The notes: generated by a model not told the origin, from the sequence alone. 64,000 nucleotides of DNA from Bryum argenteum (GCA_037043015.1 CM073329.1:9192648-9256647), one strand, 5' to 3'. Counted from the first letter of the stretch, positions 23,189 to 34,120 are shown. Numbers and translations: made by a program.

Positions 23189-26100
23189 ATGGCGCGAATC
23201 CGTCCACGCCGTAATCGACAAGTTAAGTGTAGGTGCAGTGCATGTATCGTAAATAGTGGAGGGCTTGGGTTTAGATACGTGGATCAACGAACTCGACATA
23301 ATCATCACGAGAATACAGATTTGAATTACTTGAAAAGAGAGATGCTGAAGCAAGATTGCCCTTACAAGACCAGAATGAATTTCCTGAACAAACTGAAGCA
23401 CCTAGGCAAGATGAGGCTCTTGAATTAGAGCTTGATCGCGAGCCCGAACCTGTACAAGGTGGTGAGATGGAAGACCGGACGGAATATTTATTGAAAAAAA
23501 TAAAGAATTTGGTAATTAGAATGCAAGCAGAGTGGGATATCAAAGGTGTTCCATTGGAATGTCAAGATTGGACCCTACATCAAATTTTTGGAGGATTATC
23601 AAACGCGGTTGATGATCATCCCGGAGTTTCAATTGAAGATAGGCTTGCCCCATTAATCAGGGCGATGCCCTTGGATTGGGATGGTAGCTTGGAAGGGCCT
23701 GCTTCTATCCCTTCTTCATTTAAAACGTTGCTTCGATTATATAAAAGGTGAGTGATCTAGCACGTTCTATGTCGAAGCATCACTTGAACTTTCATTAAAT
23801 TTGTTTTCAAAAGTATATAAATTACTAGTAATCTACAATAAAAATTTCAAATGTCCAATAAATTTAATCTAAAGATTCTAATTTCAAAAATATTTTTGAC
23901 CCTAATAGTTATATTTATTGTGCACGTTTTCACATAGATGGGGTCTCGTATAAACCGAAGAGATGGAGGATGTGCTTGGGTACAAAATCATTCTCTCATG
24001 AACCTTTCATTCTACCACCAGCTGAGGAAGATGGGTATGATGGGAACAAGTTTGTAGCATGTTCTTGCGACCCTCCTAATGATAAGCGCTCATGTGTTCA
24101 GTGTGCAAAAACATGTCCACATTGTAACAACTCTAGATTTAAAATGATATCTTTTGATTATATCAACATCGCTGACCAACTTTCGAGTGCAATGGCTTCT
24201 AGAACATTGTGCCACGAAATGCTGACTATGTGGAGGGCAAATACGGAGTGGTTAAATGTGCATGGAGCTCCTCCGTCTATTATAAATTTTTGGCATGGAG
24301 CAAAAATCAGGGAATACCAAGACTTTTGGAACCCGGAGGTTCGGTGGGAAGTCCCTGTTATATGCCCAAACAAAATGTGTAATAGACCATATTGTGCTTT
24401 TTCGGTGAAATGCAAAACACTCCGCAATTTAGATCATTGGGATGCTCAATCGGGATGTTACAAATTCATGTGTAAAGAATGCGGGAGGCTTGGTGGTACC
24501 AAAAAAAGTTATGGGGGACCCTCGAAACTTTGCTCTTGCTGGTCATTGGGACGGATTTCAGGTATCTGGGAAAAAACAACGCGGATGTTGGGTTATGGAG
24601 ATAGATGTACTCAACGCAGGGACATCTTCGAGCTTATCACTATTACCCGTGTTGTTTATTCCTTTAAGCGGTAACGAACCTTATCTTGTAGAACGAATGA
24701 AACAAAACATTATAGCTTTCACAAAGCCTTTTGTTGAAGAGCTGGAAACTTTATTCATAGACGGAATGCATTGCACATACAACTACCCAGTATGTAGGAT
24801 CAGTAACCTCTTGCCTCGTTCCGAAACACCAAATATAAGGGCAATGTTAATGTTGATGACAGGAGATCATCCAGCTCAATGCAAGATCTCAAATCTCAAA
24901 TCATCAGGAAAATCGGCTTGTCGGAGATGTAAAATGCATTCAACATTGGTTGATGGCCGATACGTTTATGGTGAGAATGAAGAGCAGTTTACACACCCTC
25001 CAGAGAGGCGCACAGCTAAGGAACTAAGTCATAGTGTGAATATTTTAACCAGGCTAAAAAATGATAAGGTGGCTAGAGATGAATACAGCATGGATTCTGG
25101 AGTTTCTGGAGATTCACAACTATGGCGACTATATTACTTACACAAATTTGATATTTCTCGGGACTTGGTGTATGACGTTATGCATGTAGCTAATCTTAAT
25201 ATGTTTAAGAACTACATGATAAAGTTTTTCGAAGACATTCGTGAACATCCAAAAGCAAATATCTTGTTAGAAGTTGTAGATACTACTTGCACCTCCGTTC
25301 AAGCGCGCACTTGTGAATTAAAGCAAGGTCAATGGCCTCGAGATCCCATTAATGACCACAAAAGCTACACTGCAGAAGAATGCCAACTTTTTGTAATGTG
25401 GATGTTGCCTATCATCCTACACAAGTTGGCGCCTAGTAGATACCAATTTTCGGACCAACGGTCTATGATTGGTCGTTTGCTTGTCGATATTGCACATTTC
25501 TTGTTCAATTGGACTAGAAACAAAAATTTGAGTGTAATGAGACTTAGATGTTGTTCGCCAGCTGTTCCGGAAGTGGCGTGTTCTTTCAGAAGAACTAGAT
25601 GGGCCAAATGGAAGACCACTAGAGCATGTCGCAGGTGCCGCCCATATTTTGGAAGATGTAGTACGATTCGGCCATTCCGACGTTTATTGGTGTTTTCCTT
25701 ATGAGAGGGAAGTAAAAAGATATAACAATATAAAAACAAATCAGAAGAATGTAGAAGCAACATTTGCTAAATATACTACACGTAGGTTATTTCATAAAGT
25801 TCAACTCTGCATTGCAAGTGAGGCTGACGGTTTGGATATGAGGGAAAAAGCTCTAGTCGAAGTTCATGAAGCACTTATGTACCCACAAGGTATTACGCAT
25901 ACTCATAACCAACAATGTCCAAAGTGGCATCTAAATTGTTGTTTGAAAACATCATCTAAGAAAAAGGCATCATATTTGTTAAAGTTGTTGGAGCAAGCAT
26001 CGGATTCCTATTGCAGTACGAATGCAAAATCCAAGGGCATTGTCATTAGTCCTATCAATAACACATATGAACAGGCTTCAGATATAGTTTGGTCTTATTT

Positions 26101-26422
26101 AAAACATCGTTTTGAGGGAATAGACACCATGCACGCACCATATATACTTATTCACAAAGTTTGTGTAGTAGGAAGATATCACTATGCAATTGGAGATGAC
26201 GTGGTGGTGGAAAACGACGAAATTGGGGGAACCCCGTATAAAGCCAAACTTAAAGAAATTTTTAGCTATGACCATAACATGCATTTGGAAACTTTTTTCA
26301 CGGCGGATTATTACCAACATATCCAATTTCACCAAAACAGACGTGGTGGACCCTATTACATATATGAATGTGATAAAAAAATTTCTTTGTCCCATTTGAT
26401 GACACATGCATTCGCCCAATAA
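23189..26422 (+). pseudogene. Tnp2-like (CACTA/Plavaka-type) transposase, frameshifted
   Basis: ATG at 23189 opens a Cys-rich N-terminus (CRCSACIVNSGGLGF), followed in other frames by an acidic linker and LSNAVDDHPGVSIEDRLAP. After an intron or gap, 23960-24674 gives paired-Cys segments and MLTMWRANTEWLNVHG. 24442-25560 gives GDPRNFALAGHWDGFQ, MTGDHPAQCKISNLKSSGK followed by CRRCKMH, SGVSGDSQLWRL and DLVYDVMHV. 25649-26422 gives the C-terminal part, with stop TAA at 26422. The GDP..GHWDG, TGDHPAQ and Y-D-x-M-H blocks are, as I recall, typical of Tnp2-like transposases with an RNase H-like core. At least three frame changes (about 23305, 24500, 25560) mean it is not functional unless some are introns. 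Confidence 0.7.
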
Positions 26423-27550
26423 GATGCCTTAAACACAAATTTTTGTGCATCAAAATCCAACACAAGGAAATGGTAGATCTCTTGCATATGAGACGGAAGA
26501 CAATACAATGCGTAATCAATTAATCATATAGTTTAGACTTCAATTTTAACATTGATTTTATAGAATGTATGCATAAAATATTCATAACTATATTTTCCAT
26601 ATAAGGCACTTTTTGGGGAGAACATTATAAGGAATGGCTAAAAGCCACCATTTCATAATCTTAACCAAAAGATCTTGTATCTAAGCCTTTTTTAAGTCAA
26701 TGTTCCAGAATGACCAATAAATGTTTACCGTTTGCAAGATCATAACATTCAAAGTTTTTGCCAAAAAAATTGGGTAGTGTAAAAGTGTATTATTAGAATA
26801 AGGAAGGCCGTACGCCTCCTTTTCACTTCTCTCCATCTTATTTTTTCATTCTAAGTCTAGTACTTGAATTGAGCTTTATGTGCAAGGTGGTGTTTTCTTC
26901 TTACTCCATGGGATCATTCTTCATTGTTTTCTCCATCACTTCCTTGTTTATTGTCTAAGTAAAGGAAGATTTAATGTATTTAGGGCCAATATATTTTCCT
27001 TCATCATTCTCGGTGTTAACTTTTTGTGATTTTTGTCTTGCTTAGTTAGATGTGTTGTATTCTTATTAGGATGTGTGCGTTTATTATGTTGTTGTGAGGT
27101 GTAGTAATTGTTTGTGTGACGTGGGTGTGCTCTTATGTATGAATTATACTATATTTATGTGTTTAATTTGTTTATTGTAATTCTACCATGTAAATTGTCT
27201 TGCTTAGTTTTGTTATTTTCCGAGTGGCGGCGGGAGGCCAATCCCATTTTAGTCTATAAGAGGTAGATCGAATAGACATTATATCCTTGTTAAAGTCTTA
27301 TTTTTTGTGGAAATCAAGACGTGTATTCTTAGCTCGTTATAATGAGAAGCATATTTTTGGTTTTTATGATTTATAGGATCGCAAAGAGCATGTTTAATAC
27401 TCTCATAGGTGGTTATTAGTTGTTGGAAGAACCTTAAAGATCATTGAGAATTTTAGTATCAAAGGTTAACACCTTTGACATTGCCAAACTTACTCCATAA
27501 TAATGGGAGAAATGTTTCTCTTTGGTAAATTTGGCTAAGTTAGTCTGTGG
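26423..27550. other. AT-rich spacer after the transposase
   Basis: No coding or terminal-repeat signal recognised. It separates the transposase remnant from the gene-fragment block. Confidence 0.4.
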
Positions 27551-27559
27551 TGCAAGTGT

Positions 27560-28194
27560 TAGAGGCTACAACAGTGAGATTTTAGCGTCACAAGGGTTTC
27601 GGGAGCACAAGGGACAGAAGCCTCATGTGCGAGGCGCGGGCTGTTTGATTGATCCACGAGCATGTCCAGAACGCGACGTATCACCTCCAGCCTCTTTACC
27701 ATGTGACGAGCCCCTCTCTTGGTACGCGTACTGCCAATATCGTCGTCTGCCTGAACAAGCAAGAGCTTGAACTCTTCTTCGTTGATAATTGTCACACCGC
27801 CTGCTCAAATGAGGGAATGGGGCTCTGATGTTGCACTGGGGCTGTTGTGAGCAGATGCAGAAGAAGCTCCTCAGCTTCCTTGGCTGACGTCGTCTTCGAT
27901 GACGCAGCTGCAAGCATACACTCTGTAACCAGAGCACGAACATCCTCCGTCAGGATCAGGGTCCTCACCAGCCGCTTCAGTTGATCCGCGGAATGGCCGG
28001 ATAATCCATCCGACAACAAGGACTTCCAAACCGTATAGGACTAGCGGTGAAGTTCGAACGCCAGGTAAAAGCATATGGAAGTTATCATATCGTCACACCC
28101 GAGCTGCGTTGCTGATGGAAGGAGCTTTGCACTCTGTTCCAAGCTCTCATGACGTATCAGAAGTGGGCTGTACATCCTGGTAATAACGAGAGCG
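27560..28194 (-). pseudogene. Gene fragment, possibly BTB/POZ-like C-terminal region
   Basis: On the minus strand, MYSPLLIRHESLEQSAKLLP, ATQLGCDDMITSICFYL and, in another frame, QLKRLVRTLILTEDVRALV and AEELLLHLLTTAP resemble the end of a plant BTB domain (M-Y-S ... L-L-x-x-A-x-Q-L ... C-x-x-Y-L) and its helical extension. A stop and frame changes interrupt it, and no start is visible. It ends back to back with the NOG2 fragment at 28195. The family call is tentative; that this is degraded coding sequence is likelier than its exact identity. Confidence 0.35.
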
Positions 28195-28572
28195 ATGGGG
28201 GGCTCTAACAAGCAGCAGACGGAGAGGGCCGCGCCGGTGAAGCGCAAGTCGAAGCACTCGTTGGACGAGGGCCGCCGCGATGGCAAGAATGGTACCGGAC
28301 GTCCGCCACCGTGCGGCGGCTCAAGATGTATAAGTCGCGCCCCGTGCGCAAATGCGAGGGCCACGTTTTGTCTAACGAGTATCAGTCCCACGCTCTGCCG
28401 TCCACTCGCATACTACCCGACCGTCGCTGGTTCGGCAACACTCGCGTGGTCGGGCAGAAGGAATTGTAGACTTTCCGGGAGGAGATGCCAGAGCGAGTCA
28501 CAGATGCGTACACTGTCATCTTGAAAGACAAGAAGCTGCCGCTTGCTTCGCTTAACGAACGACAATTCAAAG
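28195..28572 (+). pseudogene. Nucleolar GTP-binding protein 2 (NOG2/NUG2) exon 1 fragment
   Basis: The start ATG at 28195 opens a basic N-terminus with KHSLDEGRRDGKN, then (after a one-base shift near 28293) TSATVRRLKMYKSRP, LSNEYQSHALPSTRILPDRR and WFGNTRVVGQKEL. These match the N-terminal region of NOG2-family GTPases, which act in large ribosomal subunit assembly. A TAG at 28467-28469 interrupts the frame, which then continues as FREEMPERV ... LPLASLNERQFK to a donor GTAAGG at 28573. The GTPase domain is absent. The shift, the stop and the lack of following exons show a captured, dead exon. Confidence 0.75.
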
Positions 28573-28693
28573 GTAAGGTTCGGTTACGTTAGGGTTTTGG
28601 TCACCGGATTGTGTCCCGAGCTTCCTCTTGCAAATTTTGTGTCCTTTCTTCTTTCAAATTATTCTTCTTGATCAGCAGTTGTGAACAGTCGAG

Positions 28694-31109
28694 ATGAGCA
28701 GTCAAGCCTCAAGGTATGGTGGGCAGCGAGCGTTTTCATCCCAGCGTATGATACATGCGAGCAACTTTGTGGTGAAAACAGCGGAGACACGCCCTAAATC
28801 GGCCGTCTTCTATTTAGAGGGACCTCCGAGTGGTGTTGATTTGTTCGTGTCCACGATCTTGATCAAGCCTGCCAACTCTTTCGAGTCTCAAGGGTCTCCG
28901 CTTAAGAAACAGGCAAGAACACTGCACATATTTATTCTACTCCAAGCATTGGCTTTTCTTCCAATCAGTCGATCACTGTTACTAGGCTTTTCTGTGACAA
29001 TCGGAATTAGTTGGAAGAGTTTAACAAGAATCTTCAGTAGGATGTCTCCTTATCATATAGAGGCCTCTGCATGGAGAGCATCCTCTATTTGGTACAATCC
29101 TGTGATTGACATAATCTAACATTACTTAATTCGTTACCGTCAGGATCTTGAGCTGATTTAGATAGACCCTTTTCGTTGCTGCTTCTTAGTCCATTGTTAA
29201 CAGGCTATACTGATGGTTCTTTATTTTGCATTGGCTCTGAAGGTAGAAGAAAAAGCGCCAAGAATCCGTTTACCTGAAAGCATTGTACAGAATGCAAGTT
29301 TTGCAAATGGGCTTGAAGGTTGGAATTTCAAGGGCTGCAAAGGCTTCGTTCGCAACTGCTTGGAGAACCCCAAGATTCTTCCATTGGAGGGGAAGTCCTT
29401 CGCTATTGCAGCTCAACGTACAGACACTTGGTGTGGTATTGAGCAGACCATCACGGATCGGATCTAGAGCTGGAAACTATGTATGATGTTACGGCTGTTG
29501 TTCGCATTATCGGCCCTTGTTCTAAGGCTACAGTGTTGGCCTCTATGTACATACAAGAAGCTGACAGAAGCGAGCGCTACGTCACCATGGGAAGGTCAGT
29601 GATTCTAGTGACTTACTGTTTGATTTTGAAGTTCCACTTACTAAAGAAAGCCAAGTAAGGCTTACGAAACTCTTTCGAGATACTTAGAGCTGAGGAAACC
29701 AGTACTAATTGATAGGTGTATTTCTTAGATTCATGAATGTCATGTTAGCAGATGAAGGACGATCTTAGGCACCATTTCCATATGCGAAAATTGTAAAGTT
29801 TTTAGCACATGGTGAACTCTTACTAATGATACCAGAATCTGATCGGGAGGTGATAAAACTTTCATCTCTAAACAAATCTGTTTTGAGCACCGCAACATGC
29901 CAGTCATGTTTTACAAGGTTTCCGCTTTGGGTACTAGTCTGCTCTATCAAACCTATTGATACAAGATTCTTCTTCTTTTCTCTTATTAATGAGCATGTCA
30001 TTGGGTGCAGCTTAGAGGCAAACTCTACAGAGTGGAAACAGTTGCAGGGCAGGTTGATATTGCTGAAAGCACCATCTCAAGTGTCTGTTTATTTAGAGGG
30101 TCCACCATCAGGAACCGATATTCTTATGGACAGCTTCTACGTCCGACGTGCTTGAACCCAGAGCCAGAAAAGCCACCAGTTATCACAGTAAGTGGTTTTA
30201 AACGCTTCCAAATTCGCTATATATTAATCAAGCAAATACTTTGAGAATACTAAGAGCGTGGGTTTTGTGGCAGGATCCAAAATACGGCGTGAACATAATA
30301 GAAGTACACGATTTCCACTCTTGAAGGCCCAAGCTGATCAGGTATGTCAACGAACAGAAGATCTTACATTGAATGTTATATGACGTGTTAATCGTTCACT
30401 GTCATGACCACTGATCCTGCTCTGATCGTGGACTTTTTCAGATTCGGCAGCGAGATGTGATTATTAACCTGAAGAATCGATCCAGACAACCTGTTCCGGC
30501 TGGTATTTCTGTGAGGTTTGAGCAGACAAGTAGGAGCTTCCCTCTCGGTGCTTGCATCAGCCGCTGGAACCTGGACAATAGCAGCTACAAGGAGTTTTTC
30601 CTGCAGAACTTCAACTGGGCAGTTTTCGAGAACGAGCTCAAATGGAATTGGACTGAGCCCCAACGCGGCAAGGTCAGTGCATGATGATTCTCACTAATAT
30701 CTCATAGAGGCATAAGTCACAGACTAGATTAATTTTGAAATACTACTACGACTGAGGCTGACACCAGCAAGCAGAAAAAGTATTGCTTTGTTTGAGGCCA
30801 ACGGGGACTTGTGGGCAGTTCAATTACAAGGACGCAGATGAGATGGTGGACTTCTGCATGCAACATGGGATACAAATGCGAGGCCATTGCATATGCTGGG
30901 AAGCAGAGTGCAACTGTCAAGACTGGCTCAAGACTCTCACTTCTACGGAGCTTGCAGATGCGTTGCAAAAGCGAGCAGTGGACTTGCTCACTCGCTACAA
31001 GGGCAAATTCCAACACTACGACGTCAACAATGAGATGCTTCATGGATGCTTCTACCGAGAGCGGCTGAGCCCCACCATTCTCCCTTACATGTTTAAATTG
31101 GCTCATCAG
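28694..31109 (+). pseudogene. CBM4/9-GH10 endo-xylanase fragment
   Basis: Multi-exon plant xylanase remnant. 28694-28915 gives the end of one carbohydrate-binding module (AVFYLEGPPSGVDLFV). 29242-29467 gives a second module (NASFANGLEGWNFKGCKGF ... WCGIEQTITDRI), ending at 30070-30150 (VSVYLEGPPSGTDILMDSFY). 30442-30672 gives the GH10 start (SFPLGACISRWNLDN, NFNWAVFENELKWNWTEPQ). 30819-31109 continues with DADEMVDFC, MRGHCICWE and HYDVNNEMLHG, whose Glu is the family's acid/base. The sequence breaks off after LAHQF, before the nucleophile strand, so about half of the catalytic barrel is missing. Such enzymes cut xylan in the cell wall. No signal peptide is visible. Confidence 0.8.
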
Positions 31110-31402
31110 TTCATGAGGCCACTTTCAAACCTAAGAAGACACAGCGGCGACCTAGAATCGCTCCTTTTTGTTCCGCGCTTCCCAGTTCCGCTCGCAATTG
31201 CACCACCCACCGAGCGGATGGAGCCATTCCTCATTGGCGAGTGAGGTTGTGGCATCGAGGGGGCCAGGCCAGGCCAGGGCTGGGCTAGGGTTTGGAACAC
31301 GGACGCTTCCACATGGCTATGTCATCGGCGCCTGCCGTTCAACGGCTTTACGACGTTTGTAAGAAAATTTTTACGTCGACCAGTGTGCCGTCTTAAGCGC
31401 AG
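31110..31402 (+). pseudogene. Plant cysteine oxidase-like 5' end (promoter/5'UTR and exon 1)
   Basis: Directly after the xylanase breakpoint comes a non-coding GC-richer stretch, then ATG at 31313 encoding a short N-terminus with VQRLYDVCKKIFTS. That resembles the N-terminal helix of plant cysteine oxidases (PCO, ADO-type thiol dioxygenases), which oxidise N-terminal Cys in oxygen sensing. TAA at 31394 and a possible donor at 31403 follow. Only about 27 codons support this, so the family is plausible, not certain. If right, a 5' UTR and possibly promoter sequence were captured too. Confidence 0.45.
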
Positions 31403-31654
31403 GTTTCCAACGTCTGTCTTTTTACGCTCCCTCTTTTTTGTATTTCACTCAGCAATCTTTCGGAACTTTATTCGGCCCAGCTGTTTGGTACCCTTCACCT
31501 TAGGTTGTCTTTTTTGATGAACGTATCATTGGTAAGTTATCCTTGGCGATGCATAGAATAGCACCATGGTGTGGACTTTTGGAACTTACTACAAGGAGAG
31601 AAGTTCAGGAAAGTTGAGTGTCGTGGGCCTAACAAGCATTGCATCGTTCTGCAG

Positions 31655-32549
31655 AGTACCGTACTGTTTCAGGTGTGGCAGGTCCTCTGGTGATTTTTGA
31701 GAAAGTGAAGGTGCGTAATTGCGCAGCCCTAGGCTCTTTCGTAGATAAGCATAACATGGTTGAGAGTGACGGATGTTATTGGATGTGACAGGGTCCCAAG
31801 TACGAAGAGATCGTGAATCTCCGATTGGGGGATGGCACACGCCGAAGAGGCCAGGTACTGGAAGTCGACGGTGACCGCGCTGTTGTGCAGGTCTGTGGCA
31901 GTCTTTTGTTTCATGCTATGAAGGAGGGCGTGCAAGTCTTCATATCCTGTGTTCTGATGGTCATCGTAAGCACCTGACAAGAGTGTGCGCATGGGGTACA
32001 GGTTTTCGAAGGAACGTCGGGGATCGACAATAAGCACACCACCATTGAGTTCACCGGGGAGGTAATTTAAAGCATCCTGCATCTTTGGCAATGCTATCAA
32101 CGATTCCGTCCTTGACATTGCGACTTCCGCTTGTGCTGCATATGAGATAATTCGCTGCTTGCGTGCTTATGTTTCCCAAATGCTTTCTAAAAGATTCGGT
32201 TTCCAAAGGGTGTTGGGCCTTGCTTCTCACCTTTCCCTGTGCTGAATTAGGTGCTGAAAACGCCGGTTTCGTTGGATATGCTTGGACGTATCTTCAATGG
32301 ATCTGGGAAACCAATTGACAACGGGCCTCCGATCTTGGCAGAAGCTTATCTGGACATTTCAGGTGCTTGCACTGGGCCCAGTTTGTGTCGCTGTTTGGCA
32401 TCGTTTTCAGTTGTAAGGGTATCTTCGTGACATGGAACTGTTGGAGCTTACTCGCTCTGGAATGACGCCAGGTGCTTCGATCAACCCCAGTGAGCGAACG
32501 TACCCGGAGGAGATGATCCAGACAGGAATATCCACAATCGACGTGATGA
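31655..32549 (+). pseudogene. V-type H+-ATPase subunit B, 5' fragment
   Basis: Five exons with clean GT-AG introns: 31655-31710 (EYRTVSGVAGPLVIFEKVK), 31792-31890, 32002-32061 (VFEGTSGIDNKHTTIEFTGE), 32251-32362 ([20 protein letters not shown]) and 32472-32549 (INPSERTYPEEMIQTGIST). They are colinear and nearly perfect against the conserved N-terminal third of V-ATPase B, the non-catalytic nucleotide-binding subunit of the V1 ring. The first codons are missing, as is everything after STIDVM, where module R begins. With no start and two thirds gone it is a captured fragment, yet the exons show no stop, suggesting recent capture. Confidence 0.85.
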
Positions 32550-32550
32550 A

Positions 32551-33040
32551 ATTTACAAGCAGAACAAGTTATGATATTAGATGGTGGCGGCACTGTAGGA
32601 GTTTGAGGAGTTCTCATTCCTTTAGGCAGACTAGATTCTTGTGAGTAGTGTATGTTGTTGACGTGATGCCCCTCATATGGCGCATTTTATGGAGCCATGG
32701 TGACGTGCACGTGCGTGATTACTCTTATGATTTACTTTTTTAAATCTTGGATGGACCTTTTTAAAAGATTGTTTATTTGAAGTCTAATGTACTTGTGTGC
32801 ATGAATACTCCTAAATGCTTCAAAATTTTATATTTGTCGGTATGGCCTTATGGGGCATCCGTTTGGGCACGCTGTACTTCCAAATGCATTAGCCGGGGCT
32901 AACAAAAGATGTTTCAGAAGGGGCTAATGTAGCAACTATTAGCCCCAGCTAAATTACAAAACTTTAGCCCCAGCAAATGAATGTATTGTTAACCGGGGCT
33001 AAAGTAGAAATCATTAGCCCCGGCAATGGGACCAATTTGG
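32551..33040 (+). repeat. 3' module R, copy 2
   Basis: Matches 20250-20600, beginning at AAGCAGAACAAGTTATGATA. The match runs through GGTGACGTGCAC and AAAAGATTGTTTATTTGAAG, then is split by the TTAGCCCC-type array before AATGGGACCAATTT. Confidence 0.8.
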
Positions 33041-33145
33041 GGGCTAAAGGCCAATGTACAAAGAAAATCTCAGATTTTTCGATGCATGTGTAAAGGGGGG
33101 CTAAACAGGGGGCTAACGTACATTGCATTAGCCCCGGCTAATGCA
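32885..33145 (+). repeat. TTAGCCCC/GGGGCTAA subterminal-like array
   Basis: About ten copies of TTAGCCCC or its complement in both orientations within 260 bp, including the near-palindromes TTAGCCGGGGCTAA and TTAGCCCCGGCTAA. They resemble the inner repeats of the foldback element. Confidence 0.75.
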
Positions 33146-33531
33146 GTGAAAACTTCCTGTGACAGCACGTCTAGACTCCAGTCTAAATCTCCCTCCTCTT
33201 CCATCACTGTAGCCTCCTTTCCGGCATCCTCCCCTTCGAGATCGCCGCCTAGAGCATTGCTCATGAGCTCCTGATCAGCATGATCATGCACTTGAATTGG
33301 AGCCTCAGTCGATATACCTGGAGCCTGCAGGAAGTCATTGATCTGATAGTCCCACTGGTACAGTCCGGTGCCCAAAATGCCATATTCCGGAGCCGACATG
33401 CTGCTTTTGCCCAAAATGCCATATTCCGGAGCCGACATGCTGCTTTTTGACTGCCTTTCAATTGGCAGCTGTTTGCGATGTCGATCACCGACACAGCAAA
33501 GAGACTTTCGAGTGCACGTAGGACAATGCAA
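33070..33531 (-). CDS. Uncharacterised ORF fragment with internal duplication
   Basis: A minus-strand ORF of up to 153 codons. It starts with a Cys/basic segment (MHCPTCTRKSLCC then VGDRHRKQ) and continues as an acidic region (LEGEDAGKEATVMEEEGDLD). A 13-residue unit (KSSMSAPEYGILG) occurs twice from an exact 39-bp tandem duplication at 33370-33447. Its last ~25 codons run into the TTAGCCCC array, so the natural C-terminus is lost. I do not recognise the family. It may be an exon of a transposon protein or a host gene cut by the element end. Confidence 0.35.
   Translation of the reverse strand: MHCPTCTRKSLCCVGDRHRKQLPIERQSKSSMSAPEYGILGKSSMSAPEYGILGTGLYQWDYQINDFLQAPGISTEAPIQVHDHADQELMSNALGGDLEGEDAGKEATVMEEEGDLDWSLDVLSQEVFTALAGANAMYVSPLFSPPLHMHRKI
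33370..33447 (+). repeat. 39-bp perfect tandem duplication
   Basis: GCCCAAAATGCCATATTCCG and the next 19 bases occur twice in tandem, in frame within the minus-strand ORF. Confidence 0.95.
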
Positions 33532-34120
33532 CTGAAAGACTCAAGGCAGAGGAGGAGTATTGAAAAGCAAGATTCTTGACAACAGCTCTGCAAATGCCAA
33601 CTTGACTTCAGAGGAATGAAAAACTTACCTATTTATTCTAGATGTGAAGGAGCCTCTGCAGTAGGTTTCCACGAAGACAGTCTCGGTATGAGGTTTCACT
33701 ACGACAGTCGGTATGAGGACTAAAAGTGGAAGAACACCATATTCATTATAATAAAAAAATTGCATGATTTTGAGAAAATATATTTTAGCTCGAGTCAAGC
33801 TAAATTGTACCCACATATTGGATACTTCACTAAAATTGGACAAAAGTACCAATCTTCAACATTTTCAAATGGTCATAACTTACTCAAAATTTGTCCAAAT
33901 TGGGTATATGAGGTGTTTTTTGACATCTATTGCGCGTACAATTCTGCTCACTCAAGCTAAACTATCACAAAGTTGGGAGGTTGAAAATCTCCCAAAATAC
34001 TGAATATGGTGCTAAATGAGAGTAGTCTCCAATCTTAGATTGTTGTTCATACAAGCCTTAATAGTTGGAATCTATTAATTGATGTCAAAATATATTTGCG
34101 TACATTAAGGATAAGGCTTT

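Larger units (their letters stand above)
27551..33150 (+). mobile_element. Chimeric gene-capture element (Pack-type), left end undefined
   Basis: Pieces of about five unrelated host genes lie end to end with their introns: a BTB-like fragment (minus), NOG2 exon 1, CBM/GH10 xylanase, cysteine oxidase exon 1 and V-ATPase B exons (all plus). Each stops abruptly in mid-gene. The block ends in module R, also found behind the Ulp1 gene, and in TTAGCCCC-type repeats like those of the foldback element. Retained introns mean capture from genomic DNA, not cDNA. The left boundary and TIR were not found, so it is unclear whether the Tnp2-like remnant belongs to the same element. Confidence 0.6.

Noticed and set aside
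28195-28572. Functional NOG2 gene
   Set aside because: Frameshift near 28293, TAG at 28467 and no GTPase exons downstream.
28694-31109. Functional GH10 xylanase
   Set aside because: No signal peptide, incomplete first CBM, and the barrel is cut before the nucleophile.
31655-32549. V-ATPase subunit B as a functional gene
   Set aside because: First exon and about two thirds of the protein are missing, and the last exon runs into module R.
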